Of a stretch of DNA of 64,000 bases, positions 43,961 through 53,129 are shown piece after piece; position 1 is the first letter of the stretch, and each line of letters begins with the position of its first letter. The notes under the pieces were generated by a model. The model searched no databases. It was not told the DNA's origin and saw only the letters and a list, made by a program, of their open reading frames with translations. The stretch spans positions 930,001-994,000 of the forward strand of contig NZ_CP053439.1 of the NCBI RefSeq assembly GCF_000769405.2. The letters are read 5' to 3'. This DNA comes from Rhizobium brockwellii (GTDB taxonomy: Bacteria; Pseudomonadota; Alphaproteobacteria; Rhizobiales; Rhizobiaceae). Both the position numbers and the translations under genes were made by a program.

Positions 43961-45415
43961 ATGTCGGATCAGATTTACCAGGCGCCGATGGTTCGGCGCG
44001 CCACGCCCAATTTCCGGGTGATCGCGATGATTGTCGCGAGTGCGATGCTGATGGAAAACATCGATGCGACCGTGCTTGCGACCGCGCTGCCCACCATGGC
44101 GCGCGATTTCGGCGTCGGCGCCCCGGCCATGTCGATCGCCCTGACTTCCTATCTCCTGAGCCTTGCGATCTTCATCCCGGCAAGCGGCCGGATGGCCGAC
44201 AGTTTCGGCTCCCGCACCGTTTTCCGCTCGGCGATCGCCGTCTTCGTCGTCGGCTCCATCCTCTGTGCTCTGGCGCCGACGCTGTCCTTCCTGGTGCTGG
44301 CGCGGCTGCTTCAGGGCATAGGCGGCGCGATGATGATGCCGGTCGGGCGCCTGGTGCTGATGCGCAGCGTCGACCGCAAGGATATGGTCAGCGCCATGTC
44401 CTGGCTGCTCGTGCCGGCGCTGATCGGCCCGATTGTCGGCCCGCCGCTCGGCGGCTTCATCGTCACCTATCTCGACTGGCGCTGGATCTTTTATATCAAC
44501 GTGCCGATCGGCATCATCGGCATGATCTTCGTCTCAATCTACATCGATGAGGTGAAGGGCAAGGCAAGCGGTCCGTTCGATACGATCGGTTTCATCCTCT
44601 CGGGCATCTCGCTCGGCTCGCTGCTCTTCGGCTTCGAAATGTCGAGCCATGAGGGCGAGGGTGCGTTTTCGATCTTCCTGATCGCCATCGGCCTGCTCTT
44701 CGGCATCGCCTATCTCAGACATGCCCGCAAGCATCCGTCGCCGATCATGGATTTCTCGCTGATGAAGGTGCCAAGCTTCGGCACGTCTGTCATTGCTGGT
44801 TCGCTGACCCGCATCACGCAAGGCGCGCAACCCTTCCTGCTGCCGCTGCTCTTCCAGATCGGCTTCGGCCTGTCTGCCGCCGCGGCCGGCCAGATCATCA
44901 TCGCGACCGCGCTTGGCGCTCTCGCCATGAAGCCGATGGCGAAGTTTGTCTTCCGCCGCCTGGGCTTCCGCAGGAGCCTCATCCTCAACGGCATCCTCGG
45001 GACGATCGGCTATGGCCTTTGTGCCGCCTTCCGGCCGGACTGGCCGATGCCGCTGATCTTCGTCGTCCTGGTGCTCAGCGCCTTCTTTCTGTCGTTCCAG
45101 TTCACGGCCTATAACACCATTGCCTATGACGAGATCAGCAAGGATCGGATGAGTTCGGCCACCAGCTTCTACACCACCTTCCAGCAACTGATGCTCTCGC
45201 TCGGCATCTGCATCGGCGCCTTGGCGCTGCACGGCTCCATGGCTTTGTCAGGCACTGAGACGCCGGCTCTTGGCGATTTCTCGGCCGCCTTCATCGTCGT
45301 CACCATTATCTCGATTACCGCCACCTTCTGGAACCTGCGCTTCTCGCCGACTGCCGGCGAGGAGATCACCGGCTACAAGGCCAAACAGAGGAAAGACGCC
45401 GTCGCCAAAGGCTGA
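43961..45415 (+). CDS. DHA2-family MFS drug exporter
   Basis: The 484-residue protein has about 14 TM helices. MENIDATVLATALPTMARDFGV at about 31-52 is the TM1 signature, GRMADSFGSRTVF (about 76-88) is motif A, and RLLQGIGGAMMMPVGRLVL is the TM4 region. It is distinct from the EmrB-type gene at 17887 and has no fusion-protein partner. Substrate unknown. The shared 240-bp region with selO has no further gene. The ATG at 43961 has weak ribosome-site context. Confidence 0.9.
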   Translation: MSDQIYQAPMVRRATPNFRVIAMIVASAMLMENIDATVLATALPTMARDFGVGAPAMSIALTSYLLSLAIFIPASGRMADSFGSRTVFRSAIAVFVVGSILCALAPTLSFLVLARLLQGIGGAMMMPVGRLVLMRSVDRKDMVSAMSWLLVPALIGPIVGPPLGGFIVTYLDWRWIFYINVPIGIIGMIFVSIYIDEVKGKASGPFDTIGFILSGISLGSLLFGFEMSSHEGEGAFSIFLIAIGLLFGIAYLRHARKHPSPIMDFSLMKVPSFGTSVIAGSLTRITQGAQPFLLPLLFQIGFGLSAAAAGQIIIATALGALAMKPMAKFVFRRLGFRRSLILNGILGTIGYGLCAAFRPDWPMPLIFVVLVLSAFFLSFQFTAYNTIAYDEISKDRMSSATSFYTTFQQLMLSLGICIGALALHGSMALSGTETPALGDFSAAFIVVTIISITATFWNLRFSPTAGEEITGYKAKQRKDAVAKG

Positions 45416-45502
45416 CGCCGCCCGCCCGTCCACCGCCGTCGCCATTTCTGTTGTGCCGTGCCGGCCCCTCGTAGCCGGATACAGGGCTCTCCTCTCAGGT
45501 CG

Positions 45503-46450
45503 TCACGCCGCTTGCGGCAGGCATGCCTCGCAGATCGCCGCGACATGGCGGTGGTCGGTGCCGCAACAGCCGCCGAGCACGCGGAGCTCCGGCATGCGGT
45601 CGATGAGCTTGCGGTAGCGGCGGCCGAGATCTTCGGGATCGCCCGCATCGAGCGTTTCGCTATTGTCCAACTGCTCGTGGCTCATGGTCGAGGCATTGGC
45701 GCGGATGCCGGAAATGCGCTTCACCCAGGCGCTTCCCGGATCGAGCGTTGTTTCGAAATGCGTCGGATGGGCGCAGTTGATCATGTAATAGGCCGGGGCT
45801 CCGCCGGTCGCCGCATCCGTCGTCTCGATCGCGTCCTGAATGCTGCGGCCCGTCACCAGCCGACCATCCGTCTCCAGCGTGAAGGAGATGACCGAGGGCA
45901 TGCCGATCGACTGTGCTGCCCGCGCCACACCGATCGCCTCGTCGATATTGGTCAGCGTGAATGCGCTCACCATGTCGGCTTCCGTGCCGGCAAAGGCCCC
46001 GATCTGGAAGGCGTGGTAGTCTTCCGCTTCGGCCGCATCCATGAAGCCTGCCTTGTAACCGTCGCCGCGCGGGCCGATCGCGCCGCTGATGACGATCGGC
46101 TGCTCCGGCCGCTCATAGGCGCTGCGTAAGTCGACGAGCAGGTCGACGGCCTCCTCGTTGACCGCCTTCAGGGCGTCGCTGGTATAGCCGAGCTTCTGCC
46201 CCCAGTCCGGATTGGCCCGCCATGTGGCGGTGTCGAGCACGAAGCCCGTGCCGTATCGCCGTGCGATATCGAGATAACGGCGATAGTAATTCCGCATGCG
46301 CTGCCGCCCGTCTTCGGAAGACAGCAATATGAAGGCAGCGAAATGCGGTAGCTCGATCCCTTCCTGGAAGATCATCGTCGTTTCCATGCCGCCGTCGGTA
46401 ATGAAGGTGCCGCTTTTGAGCTGCGGCAAACCGTTTCTGTACTTTGCCAT
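45503..46450 (-). CDS. homocysteine S-methyltransferase family protein
   Basis: The 315-residue TIM-barrel protein has the zinc-binding cysteines of the family: INCAHPTHF (about 216-224) and GGCCGTDHRH (about 292-301). It would transfer a methyl group from a donor such as S-methylmethionine or betaine to homocysteine, or act on a related thiol/selenol. Family members differ in donors, so the exact donor is open. Divergent from the TetR gene at 46668 with an operator-like palindrome between, so possibly regulated by it. Confidence 0.88.
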   Translation of the reverse strand: MAKYRNGLPQLKSGTFITDGGMETTMIFQEGIELPHFAAFILLSSEDGRQRMRNYYRRYLDIARRYGTGFVLDTATWRANPDWGQKLGYTSDALKAVNEEAVDLLVDLRSAYERPEQPIVISGAIGPRGDGYKAGFMDAAEAEDYHAFQIGAFAGTEADMVSAFTLTNIDEAIGVARAAQSIGMPSVISFTLETDGRLVTGRSIQDAIETTDAATGGAPAYYMINCAHPTHFETTLDPGSAWVKRISGIRANASTMSHEQLDNSETLDAGDPEDLGRRYRKLIDRMPELRVLGGCCGTDHRHVAAICEACLPQAA

Positions 46451-46642
46451 TGTTGAAACCTCTCCCTCGCGGCCCCCGATTGGCTGCCGTCGATGAATAA
46501 TGTTCTGGCGCTTAATCGGCTGTCAAACTAGGCGACTTCAGGTATACTCCAGACGGTTTTGGCTTTTGCCGATTGATATCAATCGCTTGCTTCAGCCGAA
46601 GCCGTCGAGGGCGTAAGAAAGCCTGAACGATGGCGCTGAAAA

Positions 46643-46659
46643 CTGTACCGGCGGTACAG
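46643..46659. promoter_or_regulatory. perfect palindrome before TetR gene, candidate operator
   Basis: CTGTACC and GGTACAG around GGC, 8 nt upstream of the TetR ATG and 192 nt from the homocysteine methyltransferase start. The GTAC-containing form is common for TetR operators. Confidence 0.65.
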
Positions 46660-46667
46660 GGGGGGAC

Positions 46668-47297
46668 ATGCGAAAGGGCGAGGAAACGCGGACCCGCATC
46701 CTCGATGTGGCCGAAGCGGCCGTCTTGCAGAAGGGTTTCGGCGGCACCTCCATCGAGGAGCTGATCGCCGAGACCGGCATCACCAAGAGCGGCTTCTTCT
46801 ATCATTTCAGGGACAAGAACGAGCTCGCCAAGGCGCTGCTCAACCGTTACATCGAAAATGACGAGCGCATCTACGACGAGATCTTCAGCCGCGCGCGCGA
46901 GCTGACCGGCGATCCGCTGCAATCTTTCCTGCTCGGCCTGAAGCTGCTGTCCGAATTGCTCTCCGACCTGCCGAACGGCCATCCGGGCTGCCTTGTGGCG
47001 GGTATCTGCTATTACGAGCGGCTGTTCGACCGGGAGATACAGGAGATCAACCGGAATGCGGTGCTTGCCTGGCGGCACCGCTTCGGCCGCATGATCCGGG
47101 ATATCGTGGCCGTCTATCCGCTACGCGAACCCGTCGACGTCGACCAGCTTGCCGACATGGTGTCCTCCGTCCTGGAAGGCGGCATCGTTTTGTCGAAGAC
47201 GCTGAAGGAGCCGAACACGCTGGCCGAACAGGTGCTGATGCTCCGCACCTTCGTGAAGATGCTCTTTCTGCCGGTGGCGGAGATGCCGAGGACTTAA
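46668..47297 (+). CDS. TetR-family regulator
   Basis: The 209-residue protein has the N-terminal HTH (about 6-52; TRTRILDVAEAAVLQKGFGGTSIEELIAETGITKSGFFYHFRDKNEL) and a helical ligand domain. Likely controls itself and the divergent homocysteine methyltransferase through the palindrome at 46643-46659. Ends in a hairpin repeat beginning 11 nt after the stop. Confidence 0.9.
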   Translation: MRKGEETRTRILDVAEAAVLQKGFGGTSIEELIAETGITKSGFFYHFRDKNELAKALLNRYIENDERIYDEIFSRARELTGDPLQSFLLGLKLLSELLSDLPNGHPGCLVAGICYYERLFDREIQEINRNAVLAWRHRFGRMIRDIVAVYPLREPVDVDQLADMVSSVLEGGIVLSKTLKEPNTLAEQVLMLRTFVKMLFLPVAEMPRT

Positions 47298-47307
47298 AGC
47301 AATTCCA

Positions 47308-47330
47308 GCAAAAGTGCGAAGCGGTTTTGC
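47308..47330. repeat. hairpin repeat with 11-nt loop (copy 3)
   Basis: Arms GCAAAA and TTTTGC around the loop GTGCGAAGCGG, 11 nt after the TetR stop. Same loop form as at 10255-10265 and 32340-32350. Confidence 0.6.
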
Positions 47331-47352
47331 GTCCGGAACTGCGCTAACCGCC

Positions 47353-47877
47353 TCAGTCCCCGTCCTCCAGAGCCGCAGCCATTTCCGCGAGCTTGCGCAC
47401 GGTGTTGAGATTGCGCGACGTCCCGGGTTTCAGCGCCGGCAGCTTCAGCTTCGAGCGGCCGGAACCATTGGGATAATGCACATAGATTTCGCGGCCGGCG
47501 AGCTTGGCCTCCTCGCCGTCGGGCGCCACCATCTTTTCCAGCGCATCGCCGGGCGGCTTTTCGGGCAGGAAATAGACGAGCAGGAAGTTCGGCTTGGCAT
47601 CGGGAAAGGGGGCATCGGCGACAAGCTTGTCGAGCTCTTTGCGGCTGCGCACCATCACCCCTGGCCGCTTGCCCATCGTCTTGCCGAGCGCTTCGTCGAG
47701 CCGCTCCTCCACCGTCTTTTCGGGCTCATCCGAACGGAAAAGCACGTTGCCGCTCTGGATGTAGGTCTTCACGTCGGAAAAGCCGAGGCCTTCGCATATC
47801 GCCTTCAGCTCGGTCATCGGCAAAGAGCCGGTGCCGCCGACATTGACCGCGCGGAGGAGGGCGATATAGACGGGCAT
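47353..47877 (-). CDS. DUF1697 protein
   Basis: The 174-residue protein has the DUF1697 N-terminal block MPVYIALLRAVNVGGTGSLPMTELKAICEGLGFSDVKTYIQSGNVLF (about 1-47). It then has a mixed alpha/beta domain ending in LKPGTSRNLNTVRKLAEMAA. It is cytoplasmic and of unknown function, widely conserved. AGGGAGA precedes the ATG at 47877. Flanked upstream by the RIME-like pair. Confidence 0.88.
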   Translation of the reverse strand: MPVYIALLRAVNVGGTGSLPMTELKAICEGLGFSDVKTYIQSGNVLFRSDEPEKTVEERLDEALGKTMGKRPGVMVRSRKELDKLVADAPFPDAKPNFLLVYFLPEKPPGDALEKMVAPDGEEAKLAGREIYVHYPNGSGRSKLKLPALKPGTSRNLNTVRKLAEMAAALEDGD

Positions 47878-47910
47878 TCGTTGTCTCCCTTGGCCTGTTG
47901 TGCCGTGCCA

Positions 47911-47955
47911 GCCCCCCTCTTCCCTGCCGGGCATCTCCCCCACAGGTGGGGAGAT
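47911..47955 (+). repeat. RIME-like repeat (left arm of inverted pair)
   Basis: Core TCTTCCCTGCCGGGCATCT and CCCCCACAGGTGGGGAGAT. Faces the inverted copy at 48038-48083 across about 82 bp. Confidence 0.75.
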
Positions 47956-48037
47956 CACAAGTGGCTAAACCTTCCCGTCCGTCTAGCGTTTCGTCGTGCT
48001 GTGACGCCTGTTGTCGGGCGAGCAAGCGCGCCCAGCC

Positions 48038-48083
48038 AATCTCCCCACCTGTGGGGGAGATGCCCGGCAGGGCAGAGGGGGTG
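48038..48083 (-). repeat. RIME-like repeat (right arm of inverted pair)
   Basis: The reverse complement matches 47911-47955 closely. It lies between the oligopeptidase stop and the DUF1697 gene start (same strand). Confidence 0.75.
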
Positions 48084-48107
48084 CCACTAGGCACGCCCCC
48101 AACCCGT

Positions 48108-50216
48108 TCACATCTTGCCGGCAACCTTGATCGCAAACGCATACTCGAAGGCAATCTCTTCCAGCCGTTGGAAGCGGCCCGAGGCGCCGCCGTGGCCGGC
48201 GTCCATGTTGGTCTTGAGCAGGATCGGCGCATTGCCGGTCGTCTTGTCGCGCAGCTTCGCCACCCACTTGGCCGGCTCCCAATAGGTGACGCGCGGGTCG
48301 GTCAGCCCGCCGAGCGCCAGGATCGGCGGGTAGGCTTTTGCGTCGACATTGTCATAGGGCGAGTAGGATGCGATCTGCTCGTATTCTTCCTTGCTGTCGA
48401 TCGGGTTGCCCCATTCCGGCCATTCCGGCGGGGTGAGCGGCAAAGTGTCGTCGAGCATGGTGTTGAGCACGTCGACGAAGGGAACGGCGGCGATGAGGCC
48501 GGCGAACTTCTCCGGCGCCATGTTGGCAACGGCACCCATCAGCATGCCGCCGGCCGATCCGCCCTCGGCGATGATCTTCGCGTAAGACGTGAACTTCTGT
48601 TGATTCAGATAATCGGCCGCCGCGACGAAGTCTTTGAAGGTATTCGTCTTCTTGTCCATCTTGCCGTCTTCGTACCAGGAAAATCCCTTGTCCTTGCCGC
48701 CGCGGATATGGGCGATGGCATAAACGAAGCCGCGGTCGGCGAGCGACAGGCAATTGGTGTTGAAGCCGGCTGGAATGGTGATGCCGTAGGCGCCATAGCC
48801 GTAGAGCAGGCAGGGCGCGCTGCCGTCGAGTGGGGTATCCTTGCGGTAGAGCAGGGTGACCGGCACCGTCTCGCCATCCCACGCCGGCGCAAAGACGCGG
48901 CGGGTGACGTAGTCGTCGGGATTGTGGCCGGACGGCACCTCCTGCGTCTTCAACAGCGTGCGCTCGCGCGTCACCATGTTGTAATCGTAGAGTTGCGACG
49001 GTGTCGTCATCGACGAATAGGAGAAGCGGATGATATCCGTGTCATATTCCGCCGCACCCTGCAGTCCCAGCGAATAGGCTTCCTCGGCGAAGGCGATCGC
49101 ATGTTCCTCGCCCGTCGCCCGATCGCGGATCATGATCTGCGGCAGCCCGTCCTTGCGCTCCAGCCACAGAAGATGGCGGGCATAGGCCATGTGGCTGATA
49201 ACCAGCGTGCCGGGCTTGTGGGCGACCACTTCGCGCCAGTTTTCCTTCACCGGATTGTCGACCGGCGCTTCCATGATTTTGAAATCCTTGGCGCCGCCGT
49301 CATTGGTGAGGATGTAGAAGACGTCGCCGCCCTCGGTCAGCGAATATTCGATGCCTTCCTCGCGCGCCGCCACCAGCTTCGGCTCGGCTGTCAGATCCTT
49401 GGTCGACAACAGCCGGTATTCGCTGGTCTCGTGGTCGTGAATGTCAATATAGATGAAATCGTCGAGCAGCGAGCCGCCGACGCCCATGAAGAAGCCGGCA
49501 TCCGCTTCCTCATAGACCAACCGGTCTTCCGACTGCGGCTGGCCGAGAATATGGTGGAACACCTTCGACGGCCGGTGGTTCTCGTCGAGCGCCGAATAGA
49601 AGAAGCTCTTGCCATCGGGCGCCCAGACGCCGCCGCCGCCGGTATTCTCGATCCGGTCGGCAAGGTCTTGCCCGGTCTGGAGGTCGCGCACCTGCAGCGT
49701 GAAGAACTCCGAGCCCTTGTCGTCATAGCCCCAGATGCCGCGGCTGTGGTCGCTGGTATGGTCGAGACCGGCGAGGCGGAAATAGGCCTTGCCGACCGCC
49801 TCCTTGTCGCCGTCGAGCAGCACGGTGCGGATCGTCTCGTCGGCGACATTGCCATCGCGGGCGATGCGGAAATAACGCGGCTGTTCGCCGCCTGTGACAT
49901 AGAAGGTGCCGTAGGCATAGGCGCCATCCTTCATCGGCACCGAGCTATCGTCTTCCTTGATGCGGCCGCGCATTTCGGCAAACAGCACCTTCTGCAGCGG
50001 CTTGGTGTCCTCCATTGCCGCATTCATATAGGTGTTTTCGGCTTCGAGATGGTGGCGGATCTCAGGGTCGAGAATCGACGGATCCTTGAACATCGCCTGC
50101 CAGTTGTCGGCGCGCAGCCAGGCATAGTCGTCCGTGCGGGTGATGCCGTGGCGCGTATCGGAGATCGGCTTCTTCGGTGCGGCAGGCGGGGTCGGCAGGC
50201 TTTTGAAAGCGGACAA
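48108..50216 (-). CDS. ptrB: oligopeptidase B (protease II)
   Basis: The 702-residue prolyl-oligopeptidase family protein has an N-terminal beta-propeller (about 75-430) and a C-terminal alpha/beta hydrolase domain with nucleophile in EGGSAGGML (near residue 552) and the catalytic His in DAGHGG (near 674). It cleaves peptides after Arg/Lys. The most likely start is TTG at 50216 (MSAFKSLPTPP), with GGAG 9 nt upstream; no ATG precedes the homologous region. It is divergent from the DUF930 gene. Confidence 0.92.
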   Translation of the reverse strand: MSAFKSLPTPPAAPKKPISDTRHGITRTDDYAWLRADNWQAMFKDPSILDPEIRHHLEAENTYMNAAMEDTKPLQKVLFAEMRGRIKEDDSSVPMKDGAYAYGTFYVTGGEQPRYFRIARDGNVADETIRTVLLDGDKEAVGKAYFRLAGLDHTSDHSRGIWGYDDKGSEFFTLQVRDLQTGQDLADRIENTGGGGVWAPDGKSFFYSALDENHRPSKVFHHILGQPQSEDRLVYEEADAGFFMGVGGSLLDDFIYIDIHDHETSEYRLLSTKDLTAEPKLVAAREEGIEYSLTEGGDVFYILTNDGGAKDFKIMEAPVDNPVKENWREVVAHKPGTLVISHMAYARHLLWLERKDGLPQIMIRDRATGEEHAIAFAEEAYSLGLQGAAEYDTDIIRFSYSSMTTPSQLYDYNMVTRERTLLKTQEVPSGHNPDDYVTRRVFAPAWDGETVPVTLLYRKDTPLDGSAPCLLYGYGAYGITIPAGFNTNCLSLADRGFVYAIAHIRGGKDKGFSWYEDGKMDKKTNTFKDFVAAADYLNQQKFTSYAKIIAEGGSAGGMLMGAVANMAPEKFAGLIAAVPFVDVLNTMLDDTLPLTPPEWPEWGNPIDSKEEYEQIASYSPYDNVDAKAYPPILALGGLTDPRVTYWEPAKWVAKLRDKTTGNAPILLKTNMDAGHGGASGRFQRLEEIAFEYAFAIKVAGKM

Positions 50217-50470
50217 GGAATGGCTCCGGGTCGGAATGACGGGTTGGCAAGAGATAGAGGCGCACTTGTCCCGGATCAAGCGGCAAGGGTGCGCCAAGGG
50301 TAGAGGTGCCCTTCCACAGACAAGGAGGACGCTTTGCCGGCCTTGCCTTGATGTCACCACAATATTTAAGAAAGTCCGCTCTCGTCGCGCGAAATTTGCA
50401 CGCGCCAAGCCTCCGGCAAGCCGCCTGTGGCAGGGTGAAGAATGGACAACAGTAAGGGATTTTCTCCACA

Positions 50471-50860
50471 ATGCCGAAACGTCTGCTCCTGTTTGTATCC
50501 CTCGCAAGCCTTGCTGCCCCTGCCTTTGCCGTCGATCCCGCCATCAAGAAGCAGCTGGAAAAACTCGATCCCTCGACCCGCCTGGAACAGAGCTGCGACA
50601 CAGAGGCGATGAGCCGCATCAACAAGGACAGCACCGGCTTCAAGCCCGACAAGGTGATCGCTTACACCTTCAAGGACCCGATCCCCGGCGACAATTCGCT
50701 GGACGCGCCGGGTGCTGTCTTCCGCAGCAAGGGCGACTGGTACCATCTCTCCTACAATTGCATCACCGGTCCGCAGCATATCAACGTGCGCGAGCTCAAC
50801 TACGAGATCGGCGAGAAGGTGCCGCGCGAGAAGTGGGACAAGTATTATCTCTATGATTGA
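50471..50860 (+). CDS. exported DUF930 protein
   Basis: The 129-residue protein has a signal peptide (MPKRLLLFVSLASLAAPAFA, cleavage near 20). The mature domain LDPSTRLEQSCDTEAMSRINKD and KPDKVIAYTFKDP matches DUF930, restricted to alphaproteobacteria, mostly rhizobia and relatives. Two cysteines (in QSCDTEA and YNCITG) are likely disulfide-bonded. Function unknown. Divergent from ptrB, 254 bp. Confidence 0.87.
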   Translation: MPKRLLLFVSLASLAAPAFAVDPAIKKQLEKLDPSTRLEQSCDTEAMSRINKDSTGFKPDKVIAYTFKDPIPGDNSLDAPGAVFRSKGDWYHLSYNCITGPQHINVRELNYEIGEKVPREKWDKYYLYD

Positions 50861-50962
50861 TGCTGCCCTGTCCGTCCAAGCGGCTGCGGTGACAACCGGC
50901 CGCATGGCGCCGGGGGAGAGCCGTCGCTAAAATCGGCAGCTCGAATCATAGAAATCCGTCGT

Positions 50963-51781
50963 ATGAACCGCATCCTGCTCGCTTCGGCGTTCCTTCTCGT
51001 CAGTATCTCCGCTGCATTCGCAGACGAAATTCCGTCAGCGCTGCCCGCCCCGGCAGTTGTCAGTCCGGTCCCGGCCGTAGTCAGTCCGGCCCCGAAGGCG
51101 CCGGCGCCAAAACTCGTCGAGCCGCATCTGCATATCGCCCGCTCCAATATCGCCGGCCATGCCCGCATTGCGCTGACCTTCGATGCCTGCATGGGGCAGG
51201 CGGACGAGCGCATCCTTTCGACACTGGTGCGTGAACGCATCCCGGCAACGATGTTCGTCACCGCCCGCTGGCTGAAGCGCAATCCCGCAGCACTTGCCGT
51301 GTTCCTGCAGAATCCCGATCTCTTCGAACTCGAAAATCATGGCCAGAACCATATTCCGGCCGTCGACACGCCGACGCTGATCTATGGCATCGCGTCTGCC
51401 GGCTCGCCGCAGGCCGTGCGGCAGGAAGTCGAAGGCGGCGCTGCCGCCATGGTCGCGGCCGGCATCCCGGCGCCGCACTGGTTCCGCGGCTCGACCGCCA
51501 AATATGACCTTTCCGCCATCGGCGAGATCCGCGCAATGGGCTATCGCATTGCCGGTTATTCGGTAAACGGCGACGGCGGCTCGCTGCTCGGGGCTGTCAT
51601 CACCGAAAAGCGCATCGCCTCGGCCAAGGACGGCGACGTCGTCATCTCCCACATCAACCAGCCGACCCATGCGGCCGGCGCGGGGGTGGCGAAGGCGCTG
51701 GTCGATCTCAAGGCGAAGGGTACGCAATTCGTTCGCCTCGAGGATGTCGAGGACACCGGTGACGACAAGACGACGGAGTGA
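50963..51781 (+). CDS. polysaccharide deacetylase family protein
   Basis: The 272-residue exported protein has a signal peptide (about 1-20), then a Pro/Val/Ala-rich stretch (about 26-48) with a repeated AVVSP motif. The NodB-homology domain follows: ALTFDACMGQ (T-F-D-x-C, about 69-78) and ENHGQNHIP (about 123-131, HxxxH metal pair). The second Asp of a classical TFDD motif is Ala-Cys, so activity is not certain. It would remove acetyl groups from a surface or wall glycan. Confidence 0.82.
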   Translation: MNRILLASAFLLVSISAAFADEIPSALPAPAVVSPVPAVVSPAPKAPAPKLVEPHLHIARSNIAGHARIALTFDACMGQADERILSTLVRERIPATMFVTARWLKRNPAALAVFLQNPDLFELENHGQNHIPAVDTPTLIYGIASAGSPQAVRQEVEGGAAAMVAAGIPAPHWFRGSTAKYDLSAIGEIRAMGYRIAGYSVNGDGGSLLGAVITEKRIASAKDGDVVISHINQPTHAAGAGVAKALVDLKAKGTQFVRLEDVEDTGDDKTTE

Positions 51782-51818
51782 TTGAAGGCGGGCACGGCAC
51801 GACAGTCAATGTGGGATC

Positions 51819-53111
51819 TTACCTCAGCTCATTCCCGGCCCGCACTAAACCCTCTCCAAAACGCGCCAAACCCGGCCCGTCGCGGTCGAGCGCGAAATCT
51901 TCGAACCAATCGCGATGCATGCCGGCGAGCATGGCGCCGATCATCTGCGCAGCGAGATAGGAAAAGGTGATGCCGTTGCCGCCGTAGCCATAGGCTGCGA
52001 ACACATGCGGCGTCTTCGGCACCGGGCCGATCAGCGGCAGACCGTCGACCGTCTCCCCGAAAGTGCCGCACCAGGCGTGTTCCACCCGCGTATCTGCTTT
52101 CGGCCACAGCCGCTTCATCTTCTCCTGGATCGCCATGGTCTTGGCCGGCAGCTTCCGATCTCGTACCTCGGCATCCGTGGTATCGTCATCCTCGCCGCCG
52201 GCGACGATGCGATTGCCCGGCGTCGTGCGCATATAGAGATAGGGGTGGCTGTCCTCCCAGATCAGCGCTCTGTCGCGCCAGAAATTTGCCGGGTCCTGCG
52301 GCACGGTGGCGAGCGCCCAGCTCGAACTCGACCGGTGCAGTTTCGGCATGTCGAAGCCCGGCATCGAATAGCCGGTCGCCAGCACAACATGCCGCGCCTC
52401 GATGACGTGGCCTGCATCGGTCTCTGCCGTGACGTGATCGCCTTCGCTGTGAAGCGCCGTCACGGAAGCGTTGACCAGCCGCGCGCCGCGCCGGACGGCC
52501 ATCTCCAGCAGCGCCCAGGTCAGAAGCAGCGGATCGCACTCCGCCGAACCCGGCGAATAGATCGCGCCATCCCGGTCGAGATCGAATTGTGTGAAGAGAT
52601 CGGGATGTTCGAGATAGACGCCGGGCAGGCCCGCCCGGCGACGAAGCTGGCGCTCCTCCAGCAGGTCGCGCGCGCCTTCACGACCGTCGGCCAGATAGAG
52701 CGTATTGCGCGACCGGAAGCCGCAGGCGATCGCGTTTGCGGCGATCAGCTTGGAAAGGCCGGCGACCGCGGCACCACTGCGGCGGTAGATGCCGGCCGCG
52801 CGCTCGAAGCCGTAATAGTCCTCGAGCTCGGTGAGCGTGCTGTCGATTTCCCATTGCAGCATCGCCGTGCTCGCTGCGGTGCTGCCGAAGCCGGGCTCCT
52901 CCCGGTCGATGATCGCCACGGAAAAACCGCGTGCCGTCAAATGTTCGGCAACCAATGCGCCGGTGATGCCGCCGCCGATCACGGCGACGTCGGTGAAAAA
53001 GCTCTGCTCGATCGGCCGCCATGCCGGCCGTATGCCGCTTTTCCCCCAGAGAGAACGGCCGCTGACCATCTGGTCGTGATCGGATTCGGCAAGATCGAGA
53101 TCAGATGCCAC
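51819..53111 (-). CDS. FAD-dependent oxidoreductase (DAO family)
   Basis: The 430-residue protein has the FAD-binding VAVIGGGITGALVAEHLTARG (about 38-58) and DREEPGFGSTAAST (substrate-side flavin contact). The overall D-amino acid oxidase-like layout resembles gamma-glutamylputrescine oxidases and sarcosine oxidases. Substrate is unknown. Start is GTG at 53111 with GGGGGGA 7 nt upstream. It follows the AI-2E permease gene by 18 nt, so they probably share a transcript. Confidence 0.88.
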   Translation of the reverse strand: MASDLDLAESDHDQMVSGRSLWGKSGIRPAWRPIEQSFFTDVAVIGGGITGALVAEHLTARGFSVAIIDREEPGFGSTAASTAMLQWEIDSTLTELEDYYGFERAAGIYRRSGAAVAGLSKLIAANAIACGFRSRNTLYLADGREGARDLLEERQLRRRAGLPGVYLEHPDLFTQFDLDRDGAIYSPGSAECDPLLLTWALLEMAVRRGARLVNASVTALHSEGDHVTAETDAGHVIEARHVVLATGYSMPGFDMPKLHRSSSSWALATVPQDPANFWRDRALIWEDSHPYLYMRTTPGNRIVAGGEDDDTTDAEVRDRKLPAKTMAIQEKMKRLWPKADTRVEHAWCGTFGETVDGLPLIGPVPKTPHVFAAYGYGGNGITFSYLAAQMIGAMLAGMHRDWFEDFALDRDGPGLARFGEGLVRAGNELR

Positions 53112-53129
53112 GAACGTCCCCCCGGTTGA

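Noticed and set aside
47898..50303. Plus-strand open frame of about 800 codons opposite ptrB
   Set aside because: Antisense to a gene with clear motifs; includes repeat DNA and shows no motif of its own.
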